Under the pieces are notes generated by a model. It was not told where the DNA came from, did no database searches, and was given only the letters and a program-made list of their open reading frames with translations. From an uncultured Bacteroidaceae bacterium (lineage in GTDB: Bacteria; Bacteroidota; Bacteroidia; Bacteroidales; Bacteroidaceae): a stretch of DNA of 64,000 nucleotides. Position numbers and translations under genes: made by a program. Shown here piece by piece: positions 14,976 to 24,841 of the stretch. Within the stretch, counting starts at the first letter, position 1. Every line of letters begins with the position of its first letter. Location of the stretch: positions 1-64,000 of the forward strand of contig CAKRYD010000002.1 of the NCBI GenBank assembly GCA_934426255.1, given 5' to 3'.

Positions 14976-17145
14976 TCAATCGATTATAGGTTTTCAATGC
15001 TTCGTTTCTAACGCTCTCGGAATAATTCATGTCTTTACTCATCTTGAGCACGACTTCCGAGATTCTCGGTACCATATAGGATTGCTCATGCCAACCAAAT
15101 GCTTCGAGCAAGGCTACCTGAGCTTCATCGTCTTTCATTGTCGGCAAGTAGTTCAACAAGTCAGGCATCAATGAATGATTCATAAAGTTACGGAGCTGAC
15201 GAATCAACATTATGCGTTTCTTCGTTGTAAGTTCGGGATTCATGACCTCCTTTGTATCTTTTACCCATCGGTCGGCACTGCGTTCAATGACATCCTTAAT
15301 GGTTGCACGTACACTATCTTTATGCAAATAACAAATAGATGGATCATCAAACTGCTTGGCAAATTCAGCTAAAAGCTTATCTTTTGGGAATAAGCCCAAC
15401 GCAGACATGGCATTGAAATTGCAACGCTCGGATGTATTGTTGGCTATCGACACTTTTATCAAAGAAGGAATCAATCTCTCGTCTCCACTCCTTCCTATCA
15501 GGCGGAGAGCTTGGCGCTGAACCAATTCATAGCTATCCTGAGATGCCATTATCAGAACGTCAATGAAGTTATCATCCTTATAATCGGCTAATTTTAAGAG
15601 AGCTTGCAGCCTTACGATTCCTGCCGGAGAAGATTCGTATATGTTACGCAAATCTTTAGAGCTCAACGAACCTAAACGGCAAAGATGCTCCATAGCCAGA
15701 CACTGAATATCAGGATGAGAATCTTTCAGCAGTCGTTTCCATACGGCAGGTTTGTTCTCATTAATAATATGATCTATATCCAGCACTTTCTTTTCTGAAG
15801 AAGCAAAGCGGAATGTCGGGTCACCAATGACATGCGACTCCAAATAAGAACTATATCTTACAACATCGCCTATGCAACCACCATTGTTGATTAGTCCAAT
15901 CAAGCGGTCACTCCACTTGTCTTGAAGTACATTAACTGAATTAGCGACACATGCAACTGTGCGTCCGGGTTGAAATATATATTCGTCAGCTATGCAGTCG
16001 TCCAAATGAAAAGAGCCGCAAAAACATGCATCGATAATCACAACAGGAACATTGGGATGATAACCATAGCCGGCAAAGTCTTCTATGTATAAGTCAAGCG
16101 CAGCGCTTGACAGAGAATCTTGTTCTGCCAATTTCTCATCAAGAGCATTCTCCAGCCACGTAGAAGGCAAATCAAATTTCTTTTCGAAAACAGTGCGCAA
16201 CGAATCTGCATTCTTTCCTCTCTGCTTGGCCGAATACAAATGCTCACGACAATTTTTGATGATAAAATTCTTTGCTTCTTTTACAGTAGCTGGCAAATCC
16301 AAATTATTAAGGTACTGAGTGTTCCAATACCCATGATGATGCAGTACAGCTAAACTGAGATCATTGCGCATCAGCTCATTCATCAAACTTTCTTTGATAG
16401 GATTGCGGTCAGTATGATCCATATAGCCAATGCTATTACTGCGTCCTTTCAAGTTAGGGAAATGCTCAAAATACGCAGATTTCTCATCTATACGGGCAAC
16501 TTTAGACTCTGAGATATAGCCGTGGCCACTGAAATAAAACAGTTGTTGCAGCTTTTGCTGACGGTTCTTTTCCTTAACCAATTTGACGAGGTAGCTTTTC
16601 AACTTTGAGTAACGCGATACGCCACCAGCATCTGTCGGACGGATACGGCCACTATAAATATCCGGGCGAAGCCTTTGTCGGCTATCAGCTGTCACAGAGT
16701 AATAATAGTAGGGCTTTTCTTCGTCCTTTCCAAGTGACTTAAACCGGAGGCCAAAATCATCGTAAAAGCGGTCGGAAGGGACAGATGATTCACGACGGTC
16801 GCGCCGTTGATCCATTTTAAATGCACTTGTCATATGCTGCCCATCACGCACCATAGCAACAGGTATATCACCGATAAGCACGGTTCCGACTATAGGATTA
16901 TTCTTTTGGTTGTGCAATTTAATAAGCGTAGCACGAATAGAGTCAGGAACATGCCATTTGTCTATAACCGTATACACTTTAAGGCCGTGAAGATTCTCAA
17001 TTGTCTGAGCATATGCCTCCACCTCTTTTTTAGCCTGTTCGTAGCTGTTTTTATCTATCACGATGGCAAAGCCGTCCTTCGCCTGTATAGATAAACATGG
17101 GCAAAGAACTATTGCCGCAAATATCAACCTTTTTATGTTTATCAT
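14965..17145 (-). CDS. secreted C25-like (gingipain-fold) peptidase with HEAT-like repeats, paralog 1
   Basis: This 726-residue protein has a signal peptide followed by a caspase/gingipain-type domain: VGTVLIGDIPVAMVRDGQ, SSVPSDRFYDDFG, YSGRIRPTD, a catalytic-type His in LAVLHHHGYWNTQYL (269-272) and a Cys in VVIIDACFCGSFH (Cys374). ESHVIGDPTF ends the domain. From about 450 to the end are helical HEAT/ARM-like repeats. It lacks the Ig-like and T9SS sorting domains of true gingipains. Compared with the next gene, it carries about 70 extra residues between the His and Cys motifs, and its Cys motif departs from the C25-like ACYNGSF. The specificity is unknown and the activity inferred. Confidence 0.78.
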   Translation of the reverse strand: MINIKRLIFAAIVLCPCLSIQAKDGFAIVIDKNSYEQAKKEVEAYAQTIENLHGLKVYTVIDKWHVPDSIRATLIKLHNQKNNPIVGTVLIGDIPVAMVRDGQHMTSAFKMDQRRDRRESSVPSDRFYDDFGLRFKSLGKDEEKPYYYYSVTADSRQRLRPDIYSGRIRPTDAGGVSRYSKLKSYLVKLVKEKNRQQKLQQLFYFSGHGYISESKVARIDEKSAYFEHFPNLKGRSNSIGYMDHTDRNPIKESLMNELMRNDLSLAVLHHHGYWNTQYLNNLDLPATVKEAKNFIIKNCREHLYSAKQRGKNADSLRTVFEKKFDLPSTWLENALDEKLAEQDSLSSAALDLYIEDFAGYGYHPNVPVVIIDACFCGSFHLDDCIADEYIFQPGRTVACVANSVNVLQDKWSDRLIGLINNGGCIGDVVRYSSYLESHVIGDPTFRFASSEKKVLDIDHIINENKPAVWKRLLKDSHPDIQCLAMEHLCRLGSLSSKDLRNIYESSPAGIVRLQALLKLADYKDDNFIDVLIMASQDSYELVQRQALRLIGRSGDERLIPSLIKVSIANNTSERCNFNAMSALGLFPKDKLLAEFAKQFDDPSICYLHKDSVRATIKDVIERSADRWVKDTKEVMNPELTTKKRIMLIRQLRNFMNHSLMPDLLNYLPTMKDDEAQVALLEAFGWHEQSYMVPRISEVVLKMSKDMNYSESVRNEALKTYNRLNGK

Positions 17146-17149
17146 CTGT

Positions 17150-19069
17150 TTATTGTTTTGTAATTCTCTTATATGCTTTTAATGCTTCGTTGCAAACCTC
17201 GTCGGTAAGACTGCCGTCACGGCTTATCTTCAATGCTATGTCAGCACAGTAATCGGCATTGTAAGCCAATTTGTGCCATCCAAGTATATCCAATAAAGCT
17301 TTCTTCTGAGCGGTATCGCTGCACCGAAGTGTATAGTCGGCCACATCCTTCAACAAATAGGCCGGGCAGTAAATCTTCATAAAGCTGATTTGTTGCATGG
17401 CATGCTTCTGATCCAGTTTTCCCGAAGTCAATTTGTTGATGTCATCATCCCAACGTTGTCCCATCTTTTCAACCTCAGCACGTATCTTCGTTTTAAAAGT
17501 ATCTGGACGCGACAACCTCGATGTCATTTTCTCCAATTCCGCATTCACCGCTGCCAGCAATTGATTCTTGTCGAAGAATTGAATAGCTTGAACGGCATTG
17601 AATGCCACTCTCTTGGAAGCGTTCGGATTAGTAAGTATCTTGGCAAAAGACGGTATCAGCTTCGGATCTCCGCTGGCCGATAAAACATTGACAGCAAACC
17701 GCTGCAACATTTCATAGTTATCCTGCAAAGCAATAATGGTTGCATCTGTAAGGCGTTTGCTGATGCGGTCGCGTAACATGGAATAAGCCTGCAAACGAAC
17801 GAGGGCATATGGCGACTCCTTTAAGACAGATATTAATTTGTCATCGCTATACTTCTTGCCTTGTTCTTCCATCTCTCGGCATATTCTGTCGGCAGTCTGC
17901 TCTTTCTTACCGGAATTCTCAAACACAAAGGTTGGGTCGCCTATTACATGAGATTCCAGATAAATGGCATGCTGATTGATATATCCAACAGGCACACCAT
18001 CGGCAAGCAAGCCAATGAATTTGTCATACCATTTGTCTTGTATCAGGTTTACACTACCGCCTATTGTCGCTATTGTTTTGCCTGGACGAAATATATATTC
18101 GTTGGCTATGCAGTCATCTCTATGAAACGAGCCGTTGTAGCATGCATCAAAACATACCACCCGAGCATTGGGACGATAATTGTATTTTGTTATTTCGTCA
18201 AGCGTAATGTTGTCTTTTGTCGCGAAGTTCAAGTATTGGGTATCCCAATCGCCATGATGGTGCATCATGGCCAGACTCAAATCAGGACGCATCACTTCAT
18301 CCATCACGCGATAGCGGACGGGAGACTCGTCCGAATAGTCCATATAGCTAAATGCCGATGGTGTGGCTGCCAACTGCGGAAAGTGCTCCATCAGGCCACG
18401 GAATTCGTCTATATGAGCCGGCTTTGATTCTGATATGCTGCCATCACCTGTAAAGACAAAAACCGATTCAAACTTATCGGGGGAGTTTTTTGCCGCTGTT
18501 GCTTTCTTCAGATACAGCTTCAGTTTTTCATATTTTGTTGACTCCTTGGTATCTGTAGGGCGTATACGGCCACTGAAGATATCCGGTTTCAGATATTGCC
18601 GTCCTGAAGCGGTAAGCGAGTAATAGTAATAGGGTGCATCATCATCTTTTCCTATGTAGTCAAAGGTAAGGCCAAAGTCATCATAGAAGCGGTCGGAAGG
18701 CACCGACGATTCTTTTCTATCAAATTTTTGGCTCATCTTAAATGCACTGGTGAGATACTGTGCATCGCGCACCATAGGTATAGGTATGTCGCCGATTAAT
18801 ATTACACCTACAATCGGATCCTTTTTAGCAGCATGCAGCTTAATCAGTGCGTTTCTGATTGAATCCGGCATTTGCCATTTGTCAATGATGGTATATACCT
18901 TATAGTGCTGTTTGTTCTCAAGCGCTGTAATGAAAGCGTCAAGTTCAGGCTTTGCCGCCTCCTGACTGGCAGGGTCAATGACTATGGCCAGCCCTTGCCT
19001 GGCTTGAACCTGCACTACTGCCACGAAGAGCAGGAACAGGAGCAATATCTTCTTGCTGTATTTCTTCAT
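17150..19069 (-). CDS. secreted C25-like (gingipain-fold) peptidase with HEAT-like repeats, paralog 2
   Basis: This 639-residue protein is a close paralog of the gene 4 bases downstream: same signal peptide style, LIGDIPIPMVRDAQ, SSVPSDRFYDDFG, FSGRIRPTD, then HHHGDWDTQYL (270-280) and FDACYNGSFH (Cys310). The HG...ACYNGSF pair matches the gingipain catalytic dyad context better than paralog 1 does. HEAT-like helical repeats fill about 390-639 (for example LIPSFAKILTNPNASKRVAFNAVQ). No T9SS sorting domain is visible, so it may work in the periplasm or reach the surface by another route. The tandem arrangement points to duplication. Confidence 0.8.
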   Translation of the reverse strand: MKKYSKKILLLFLLFVAVVQVQARQGLAIVIDPASQEAAKPELDAFITALENKQHYKVYTIIDKWQMPDSIRNALIKLHAAKKDPIVGVILIGDIPIPMVRDAQYLTSAFKMSQKFDRKESSVPSDRFYDDFGLTFDYIGKDDDAPYYYYSLTASGRQYLKPDIFSGRIRPTDTKESTKYEKLKLYLKKATAAKNSPDKFESVFVFTGDGSISESKPAHIDEFRGLMEHFPQLAATPSAFSYMDYSDESPVRYRVMDEVMRPDLSLAMMHHHGDWDTQYLNFATKDNITLDEITKYNYRPNARVVCFDACYNGSFHRDDCIANEYIFRPGKTIATIGGSVNLIQDKWYDKFIGLLADGVPVGYINQHAIYLESHVIGDPTFVFENSGKKEQTADRICREMEEQGKKYSDDKLISVLKESPYALVRLQAYSMLRDRISKRLTDATIIALQDNYEMLQRFAVNVLSASGDPKLIPSFAKILTNPNASKRVAFNAVQAIQFFDKNQLLAAVNAELEKMTSRLSRPDTFKTKIRAEVEKMGQRWDDDINKLTSGKLDQKHAMQQISFMKIYCPAYLLKDVADYTLRCSDTAQKKALLDILGWHKLAYNADYCADIALKISRDGSLTDEVCNEALKAYKRITKQ

Positions 19070-19073
19070 TTGT

Positions 19074-20681
19074 TTAAAAGTTTAAGTATAGACCCATGTC
19101 GGCCAACGTATATGATGTAGATTTCAGTGGCTGATAATATTCGGCGTCGCCATTATATATAAGGCTCTTCACCTTGGCATAGATGCCGGCTTTCACCTTA
19201 TTTACAACTGGAAGACTATAGTCAATCATGCCGCCTAAGACTATGCGCTTAGATGTTTCATATTCAAATTGAGGAAGAACATAAGCACTTGTAATGTCGG
19301 TTTCACCGGTCACATTCGTGCCTGTAGCGAACTTGCTGTCCTGCAACGGCATGACATAGCCGCCGTTGACCGATGCTGCAAGCTGTCCTTTGCCGAGATT
19401 GAAAGTCTTTCCTGCCGTAACATTCAAAGACAAAAGATTCCACTCTTGCTTGTGCAGTCCGTCATCGCTATAATGCTTCAGCTCATTTCTATTCAGAGCT
19501 GCGTTGACTCCGGCATAAAAGTCGGTCTTTCCATCTTTCAACAAGTCAATTCTGTATTCGGCAGAAGCCGTCATCGATTGCGACTTTTGCACACGTGTCT
19601 TGCTTAGTATTTCGTAGTATATAATGTTTCCATGTTCAGTGTCAGTCATTCTTTTCTGGTCATACCAGTCAGCATCTCCTTTCTGTATTTGTCCTGAGAG
19701 AATGATATTGTGGCGCAACCTTTCTGACTGGTTCCATATAAGCCTGTCCGTTGCCTTTATTTCAGTCTGATAATAATCACCGCCTTTGAAGACATAAGAA
19801 GAGCCTCCGTCGGTTGCCTTTTCATTTCCTTTGCTCACGGCAACTTCAATAAAGTTCTGCAGCTTTTCATCTTCGGGTTGATAGACGGCCTGTAATGCCC
19901 CGGTGAATGTATTGCCCTTATAGTCGCGTTTATAATTATATTCAGCGCTTGTAGATGTTCCATAGTAATCGCCCATTCCCTTCATCACGAAATAGCGGTG
20001 GTTATTCAACGGGTTGACCACCGAATAGGAGATATTGCTGCTTAACAGTCTTATTTGTGCCGTCAATCCTACAGACCATGGCTTGTTGATATGATAGTCA
20101 ACGCCGGCTGTGATGGGGAATACCGATGTGTTTGTTTTGGGACGCGGGTCTGTCTGGTCACTCAGACTTCCTGTTTTGAGTCCCAAAGAAAGGCCTCCTT
20201 TTATGCGATCGTTAAAGTCGTAGGATAACGTTGCTTCCATCTGGAAGGCCTCGGTTATTGCATCGTTCATTACGGAATCACAAAGGACAAACGGGTTGTT
20301 TTCATCCAGATAAAGCGTTGGATTCCAATGAATGTCCTTTGATTTTGTATTATTATATTTCAGGTAGCCCGACAAGTTCGCCTTGCCGAGTTGTTGCAAT
20401 CCGCCAATGTAGACGTTAAGGTCATTGGTTTGTTTGGGCGCATCAACGGCATGATAGTCTCCCCGTCCGTATCGATAGCTGAACAAGGCCGTGCCGACAG
20501 TGCGCATTTTGTTGTATGACAATCGAGTCGGGTTGATGCTGTTGTAGCGGATGTTATACTGTTCGTTGACATATCCCTCATGCCATTTGTTCTGGCTGTT
20601 CACGAATGTCGATTGGCCATATGCCGAGACGGCAAAAAGCAAAGCGCATAGTGTTCCGTAATGTTTCTTACTCGATTTCAT
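19074..20681 (-). CDS. DUF6850-type outer-membrane beta-barrel protein
   Basis: This 535-residue protein has a signal peptide ending AVSAYG and then alternating amphipathic strands throughout, with the terminal aromatic residue (GLYLNF) typical of outer-membrane barrels. The sequence fits the DUF6850 family found beside DUF4876 lipoproteins and TonB receptors in Bacteroidales (recognised by eye). There is no plug domain, so it is not itself a TonB receptor. It sits 4 bases upstream of the C25-like genes in the same operon. It could be a channel or anchor for the proteases or their products (inference). Confidence 0.7.
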   Translation of the reverse strand: MKSSKKHYGTLCALLFAVSAYGQSTFVNSQNKWHEGYVNEQYNIRYNSINPTRLSYNKMRTVGTALFSYRYGRGDYHAVDAPKQTNDLNVYIGGLQQLGKANLSGYLKYNNTKSKDIHWNPTLYLDENNPFVLCDSVMNDAITEAFQMEATLSYDFNDRIKGGLSLGLKTGSLSDQTDPRPKTNTSVFPITAGVDYHINKPWSVGLTAQIRLLSSNISYSVVNPLNNHRYFVMKGMGDYYGTSTSAEYNYKRDYKGNTFTGALQAVYQPEDEKLQNFIEVAVSKGNEKATDGGSSYVFKGGDYYQTEIKATDRLIWNQSERLRHNIILSGQIQKGDADWYDQKRMTDTEHGNIIYYEILSKTRVQKSQSMTASAEYRIDLLKDGKTDFYAGVNAALNRNELKHYSDDGLHKQEWNLLSLNVTAGKTFNLGKGQLAASVNGGYVMPLQDSKFATGTNVTGETDITSAYVLPQFEYETSKRIVLGGMIDYSLPVVNKVKAGIYAKVKSLIYNGDAEYYQPLKSTSYTLADMGLYLNF

Positions 20682-20701
20682 TGTCTTGTTGTTATAAAGA
20701 C

Positions 20702-20740
20702 AGGACTCCGGCCAGGTTTATCCCATCTGTCCGGAGTCCT
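20702..20740 (-). other. hairpin between the DUF4876 and DUF6850 genes
   Basis: A perfect 10-bp inverted repeat AGGACTCCGG / CCGGAGTCCT with a 19-base loop lies in the 73-base gap between the two genes. No run of T follows on the minus strand, so it is more likely an RNA processing or stability element, or a weak attenuator, than a full terminator. Confidence 0.5.
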
Positions 20741-20754
20741 GAAGGTTATTGTTG

Positions 20755-21951
20755 TTATTTATCAACTTGCGTCGGAGTTACTCCGGGAGTGCATTCCTGG
20801 TTGTTCAGGAAGTCGGCTGCCGAATTGTTTGTATCCTGATAGTAAGGACGTCCGTTCTTTATTTCGGTTACCTTTCTTCTGATGCACTTGCCTTCCCACG
20901 TTTCAGAAGCGAGTACGCCCTGAGCATCGTCCTTGGGAAGGAATGTGCCATAGTGAGTATCGTTTTTACCATTCCAGATATCAACTGCATCCAGCACATA
21001 TTTGCTTGGAATCATCAAGTATTGCATAGTCCCTGTAGAACCGGGCTCTGTTTGAATATTCGTTGAGTCGGCTGCATACGCTTCAGGAGTTGTGCCCTCG
21101 GGAAGCTTGGCAAGTATGTATCCGCGCCCCATGACTCCAAGTCCGAATGCCTTCATATAGGTATTGTTGGTGTATATAACTTTCAAGTTGGGAGCCGGGT
21201 AGTCTATCTCACCATTGACATTGTCCAGATATACTTCCCAGTCGGCATTCGACAAATCGGGACAAATGTTTCCTTCGGGAGCTGCCTCTTTGTGATTGGT
21301 GGCGTTATTGGCAATCAGTACGCTCTTGCCGGGCTCCAGCGGATAGTCTTTGCCGGTTCCGGGGAATGCGAGTACTGCACCTTGGCCTGAGGCGTACAGG
21401 TCTGTAACGCCGTTTGCCTGCCAGGCATTGGCTTCGCTCTGGTTTCCTTGAGGAGCAGAAATGATGACACCGTCCAAATACTGCACTTCATCGGAGTTGT
21501 TGACGATTTCAAAGTAGCTGTCCAACATGTAGTATTGGTAGCCGCCGGTGGTGAACAACGACTTGAAGATGAGCGACGACTTTGTCACTTTGCTCAAGGC
21601 AACGGTTACAGCTTTCTCGCTGTAGATGTCGGCCGAAGCCTTTCCTGTGAGGTAGGCAGTTGCCTCATCCTTGACTTTGCCGGTTACGGTAAAGGTGTAC
21701 TGTCCTTGGGGCAGTGTGATCTCGGTTGCTGCAGGGTTGGCAATAGCCACTGTGTCGCTAACCGTTCCTTTGGTGGCAATGAGCTGCAGTCCTTCCACAT
21801 TGTCGGCTGCCACTCCCTCGGGAAGGCCGATAGTCACGTTCACTTTAAAACTCTTCACGCCCTCATCATCGTCTGACGAGCATGAAGCCAGAGGGGCTAT
21901 GGTTGCTACAACCAATAAAGCCCACAGGGTTTTGAAAATTGTTTTTTTCAT
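20755..21951 (-). CDS. DUF4876 surface lipoprotein
   Basis: This 398-residue lipoprotein (lipobox LASC, then SSDDDEG, an acidic surface-export-type signal) has an N-terminal carboxypeptidase-regulatory-like/Ig domain (about 35-130) and a second domain with lamin-tail-like features (YFEIVNNSDEVQYLDGVII). The DUF4876 assignment is by eye. It lies 26 bases downstream of the TonB-dependent receptor gene and is probably the receptor's surface partner, as SusD-like or HmuY-like proteins are for other receptors (inference). The ligand is unknown. Confidence 0.72.
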   Translation of the reverse strand: MKKTIFKTLWALLVVATIAPLASCSSDDDEGVKSFKVNVTIGLPEGVAADNVEGLQLIATKGTVSDTVAIANPAATEITLPQGQYTFTVTGKVKDEATAYLTGKASADIYSEKAVTVALSKVTKSSLIFKSLFTTGGYQYYMLDSYFEIVNNSDEVQYLDGVIISAPQGNQSEANAWQANGVTDLYASGQGAVLAFPGTGKDYPLEPGKSVLIANNATNHKEAAPEGNICPDLSNADWEVYLDNVNGEIDYPAPNLKVIYTNNTYMKAFGLGVMGRGYILAKLPEGTTPEAYAADSTNIQTEPGSTGTMQYLMIPSKYVLDAVDIWNGKNDTHYGTFLPKDDAQGVLASETWEGKCIRRKVTEIKNGRPYYQDTNNSAADFLNNQECTPGVTPTQVDK

Positions 21952-21977
21952 TGTCTCAATCTTTAATATTGGGTTGA

Positions 21978-24797
21978 TTATAGTTTTATCTTTAGTTCCG
22001 CACCGAAATACATGTCGGGGTAGAGCTGGCGTTTTGCTTTAGAATGTTTGTTGACGTGCCATTTGCTGGTGTTGGTAAAGTTGTTGGCGATGAACGAGAG
22101 TTCGCCCACATTTCCCAGTTCTTTGGTAAATCTGAAGTTGAGCAGAGCCCAGGGCTTCACCACATCTTTCTCGAATGCATAGGTCTGGTAGCGGTCCATC
22201 AGGAGTGCCAGTTGGGTGTCTTGTGACATTTGCGGCTGCCATTCAACATATTCTCCGCCACGTGTGTAGTAGCCAAGCGGCGCAACGGCATAATAGTCTT
22301 TGCCTTGGTAGCTGATCATTGTGCGCCTGTCGTTGCCGTTTTCATCAAGGTATCTGGCTTGTTCGCTCTCATACCATACCACCTGTACCGTAGTGGTGAA
22401 TATCATTCTGACGGCGGGTATGTGGGTGATAAAACGGAAGTTGGTGTTGATGCGGTCCTGTACGTTGCCGTAGCCTGAGGGCAATACGGATACGTAGTCA
22501 AAGGTTTTGTTGATGTAGTTCAGGCTGGTTGTTTCGTGACGTCTGTCCACATGAAACCATGCGCCGTTTATGCTTAGCGATGTCTGCAGAGGCTTGAAGG
22601 TACCGAGGTCCAGTCCGTATTCCACTCCGTGTTTGATGGAGCGTGTGGTGTTTGACGGCTTGCCCCAGGTATACATGTCGGTCATCTGTGTAGGGTTGGC
22701 CGTAACAGTCATGCCGTTTTCCTTATAGGTCACTTCACCGGTTGTTTCGTTAAACATCGGGTCTGTGGCTGTGGGAGGCAGGGAGTATCTCATGTATTTC
22801 GACCAGTACAGCTGGGAGCTGAATCCGAACTCGTGCTGATGATTCTCGTTGAAATAGGTCAGGAAGCCTTTGGTCTTGCCTATGCGGAAAGAGAGTCCCA
22901 GTTCCCATTTGCGCGAATGAGCCGGCTTGAGGTTTCTGTTTTTGGTGTCTGTGATGACATCTGTCGAGATAAGTGCCAAGCGATCCTTTTCGTTGTCGCT
23001 GTATTTGCTCAGACTGGGATTGTCATAATATACGTAGTCGGGATAGAGGTAGAGCAAGGTGGGCATTTTGTTGCTCAGACCGAAGCCTCCGGTCAGCGAC
23101 AGGTCGTCGAACAGGGTGTTGTTCTTTTTGTTCAACAGGCTTGCAGATGCGTTGACACGAGGCTCGGCAACGAAGATGCCGTTGCGTCCGTCACTCTTAC
23201 CGGCATCCAGGAAGAGGTTGCTCAATCTCACGCCACCTTCAATATCAGTCCTGACGGTTCCCAATGTCAGAGACAGCTTGTCGCTGACAAAGCCCGATAG
23301 GGTTTTCAGTGAAGGAATATCCTTAAATGCGCGCGGGCGCAGTGTTTGTGCACCCATCGACTGGGGAGGATTGGCCATGTCGAATGTAAGGCCGTCACCC
23401 TTGTTGGCGTCATAGTCGTATTCGGCACCCAACTTAAAGGTGGTATGGTTGTCTTCACCCAGTTGCAGATACTTGTTGGCTATGAGTTGTGCATGCAGAT
23501 TAACGGGGAGTCCGTCAATCTTGTATTCCGAATGATAGCTCTTGGTTTTGAAGATGGCCTCATGCAGACCCGGCACTCTGACATCAGTGATGATACCGTC
23601 GGGGTTGGATACCAGGTCGTAGTGTTCGTCCGAGGTCTTGGATACCTGTGCCGACAGGTTGTAGTCGAGACGTGTGATGAAGCTCTTGTCGGAACGGTAG
23701 CTTCCGTTCAGAGAGAGGCGGGCTCCTATGTTCTTGTTCTTGTAGTGCAGGTCTTGTTCCTCGTATTGCGGGTCATCTTTCCTGCTGTTGATGTTGGAAT
23801 AGAATGCCCCTTTTACGTTGAAAGTCAGCGGACCGAACATGTTGGAATATCCGGCAGTGGCCGTGATGCGGTCATAGCCCAGATAGTGTTTCCGGGTATC
23901 TCCCCACGACTGTGACCAGTCTACGCTGAAATTGGTTGCGCCGCCTTTGTTGAGTGCAAAGCCTTTTCCCACATACACCAGTTTGGAGAAGGGGTCGGCC
24001 TGCACTTTGGCCTCCCATGGAGTTTTGCCCGACTTAGTTTTCACAATCATCAGTCCTGAGGTGAGGTTGCCATATTCCACAGACGGAATGCCCCTTACCA
24101 CTTCAATCGATTCCACGTTACCGGCACTGACGGTGCGCAGGTCTACACCTCGTCCGGCCGTGGTCTGATCCTCCATGCCGTCGTAGCCCTGACCCGACGA
24201 TTTTCCGTATTTCGTGGGAGCCAGTGCCTGCAGGTTGGCATCGTTGCTAAGAGGTGTGCCGTCAACCACGACACCTGTGCCCAGCGAATTATTGTCATTC
24301 TGATCGATTTCCCTTATCTTTGCCTGCGACAGATTATTGAGGTTGGGATTCTCGGTCAGGTTACCCGGCACCAGCTGAAGCAAGTCACTTACACTTTTAG
24401 GCTGTATATGTCGCACTGCATCTTCACCGACAACAGACTTTGAACCCATGGCTACCTGATTGGCAGTTACCACGACATCCTTCAACTGAAGTCCACGGCT
24501 CACAAGCCGCACATTGTAGGTCATGTCGCCTTTAATGTCCAAGGTGTCTGTCACAGTCTGGTAGCCTACATATGAAACACGACACACATACATGCCTTTG
24601 GGCACGTTCTTTATAACATACGTTCCCTTGATGCCCGAGTGTGTACCCAGGTCACCGTTCAGGCTGATTGCCGCAAGCTCGATGCCCTGCCCTTTCTCGT
24701 CTGTGACGGTGCCCTTTATGGTGAAGAGCCTGTTTTGCGCCATTAATTGCAATGATGTCCCTATGAACAGCGCAAGAAGAATTAACCGATCTTTCAT
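21978..24797 (-). CDS. TonB-dependent outer-membrane receptor with N-terminal carboxypeptidase-regulatory-like domain
   Basis: This 939-residue protein starts with a signal peptide (MKDRLILLALFIGTSLQLMAQ; the start at 24797 was chosen for this), then a CarboxypepD_reg-like domain (FTIKGTVTDEKGQGIELAAISL), a plug (VVVTANQVAMGSKSVVGED, GVDLRTVSAGNVESIEVVRG) and a large beta barrel ending GAELKIKL. It imports a bound ligand using TonB/ExbBD energy. No susD-like gene follows; instead a DUF4876 lipoprotein, a DUF6850 barrel and proteases follow, which suggests a non-glycan ligand such as peptide, heme or metal (inference). It is the first gene of the seven-gene minus-strand cluster. Confidence 0.9.
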   Translation of the reverse strand: MKDRLILLALFIGTSLQLMAQNRLFTIKGTVTDEKGQGIELAAISLNGDLGTHSGIKGTYVIKNVPKGMYVCRVSYVGYQTVTDTLDIKGDMTYNVRLVSRGLQLKDVVVTANQVAMGSKSVVGEDAVRHIQPKSVSDLLQLVPGNLTENPNLNNLSQAKIREIDQNDNNSLGTGVVVDGTPLSNDANLQALAPTKYGKSSGQGYDGMEDQTTAGRGVDLRTVSAGNVESIEVVRGIPSVEYGNLTSGLMIVKTKSGKTPWEAKVQADPFSKLVYVGKGFALNKGGATNFSVDWSQSWGDTRKHYLGYDRITATAGYSNMFGPLTFNVKGAFYSNINSRKDDPQYEEQDLHYKNKNIGARLSLNGSYRSDKSFITRLDYNLSAQVSKTSDEHYDLVSNPDGIITDVRVPGLHEAIFKTKSYHSEYKIDGLPVNLHAQLIANKYLQLGEDNHTTFKLGAEYDYDANKGDGLTFDMANPPQSMGAQTLRPRAFKDIPSLKTLSGFVSDKLSLTLGTVRTDIEGGVRLSNLFLDAGKSDGRNGIFVAEPRVNASASLLNKKNNTLFDDLSLTGGFGLSNKMPTLLYLYPDYVYYDNPSLSKYSDNEKDRLALISTDVITDTKNRNLKPAHSRKWELGLSFRIGKTKGFLTYFNENHQHEFGFSSQLYWSKYMRYSLPPTATDPMFNETTGEVTYKENGMTVTANPTQMTDMYTWGKPSNTTRSIKHGVEYGLDLGTFKPLQTSLSINGAWFHVDRRHETTSLNYINKTFDYVSVLPSGYGNVQDRINTNFRFITHIPAVRMIFTTTVQVVWYESEQARYLDENGNDRRTMISYQGKDYYAVAPLGYYTRGGEYVEWQPQMSQDTQLALLMDRYQTYAFEKDVVKPWALLNFRFTKELGNVGELSFIANNFTNTSKWHVNKHSKAKRQLYPDMYFGAELKIKL

Positions 24798-24841
24798 GCT
24801 TTGGCTTTGATCTAAAGATATGACATTTACTTTATACGCTG

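Noticed and set aside
14965..19069. Type IX secretion cargo
   Set aside because: Neither C25-like protein nor the C1A peptidase shows the conserved beta-rich sorting domain at its C-terminus.
23346..23915. A 189-residue plus-strand frame inside the TonB receptor gene
   Set aside because: Shadow of the receptor coding strand; no promoter, signal or family resemblance.
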